From JBBRWV01 sp038248985 (lineage in GTDB: Bacteria; Planctomycetota; Phycisphaerae; WQYP01): a stretch of 14,633 nucleotides of DNA. Of the stretch, positions 14,584 to 14,633 are shown piece after piece. The stretch is taken from NCBI GenBank assembly GCA_038248985.1, contig JBBRWV010000097.1, forward strand, positions 1 through 14,633, given 5' to 3'. The translations under genes were made by a program, and so were the position numbers. The notes beneath the pieces were generated by a model. That model ran no database searches. It was not told where the DNA came from and worked only from the letters and a program-made list of their open reading frames with translations. Numbering within the stretch: the first letter of the stretch is position 1; each line of letters starts with the position of its first letter.

Positions 14584-14633
14584 TTCGGCGGGTTCTTTAC
14601 ACTGCTCACGCCGGCGGGAGGACAGGGCAACGC

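Noticed and set aside
14440..14633. Gene running off the right edge
   Set aside because: The open frames are arginine-rich or short, without a start signal or recognisable motif; left as unassigned intergenic sequence.

Overview
The window looks like a piece of a GC-rich planctomycete-type chromosome, possibly from the Phycisphaerae side of the phylum. This is an inference from three things: a secreted-protein start of the SUMF1 / PEP-CTERM-associated kind common in that group, a Tad-type CpaF ATPase carrying an N-terminal FHA domain, and intergenic CACGAAGR-type short repeats. Nearly all convincing genes are on the minus strand and use codons ending mostly in C. This leaves the plus strand full of GNN triplets and long antisense ORFs that are not genes.

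Layout, left to right. Positions 1-63 hold the last codons of a plus-strand gene, followed by an apparent bidirectional terminator (78-114). A minus-strand signal-peptide start (274 to about 140) looks like a truncated SUMF1-family secreted protein. After about 300 bases without a gene comes a small minus-strand ORF (579-809) with an in-frame TGA near its probable original start. A very large hybrid histidine kinase (976-4383; CHASE3-like sensor, three PAS regions, HisKA/HATPase, receiver, Hpt) follows. It is separated from the next unit by a likely terminator at 4529-4566.

The main unit is read right to left from about 12.9 kb to 4.67 kb: cpaB, an FHA-cpaF fusion, tadB, tadC, an FHA membrane protein, a protein-kinase-fold protein with a C-terminal GYF-like domain, and a zinc-ribbon P-loop GTPase-like protein. 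The first four are the inner-membrane motor and platform plus the CpaB component of a Tad/Flp pilus or secretion machine. No secretin, prepilin, prepilin peptidase, TadZ/CpaE or TadD/E/G gene is visible. The last three look like a phospho-signalling and NTP-switch module. The kinase-like protein lacks the catalytic HRD aspartate (HQA), the DFG glycine (DFY) and the glycine-rich loop, so it is predicted to be a pseudokinase. The working hypothesis is a Tad-type machine controlled through FHA phosphopeptide recognition, a pseudokinase scaffold and a GTPase-like switch.

The right end holds purN overlapping a small membrane-protein gene (13325-14381). Between these and cpaB is a roughly 500-base zone of debris: a 58-codon minus-strand remnant resembling the C-terminus of DUF421/YetF membrane proteins, and an unidentified protein-like plus-strand tail abutting the purN operon. 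Short tandem repeats occur in the spacers before tadC, the FHA gene and the pseudokinase gene, and upstream of purN.
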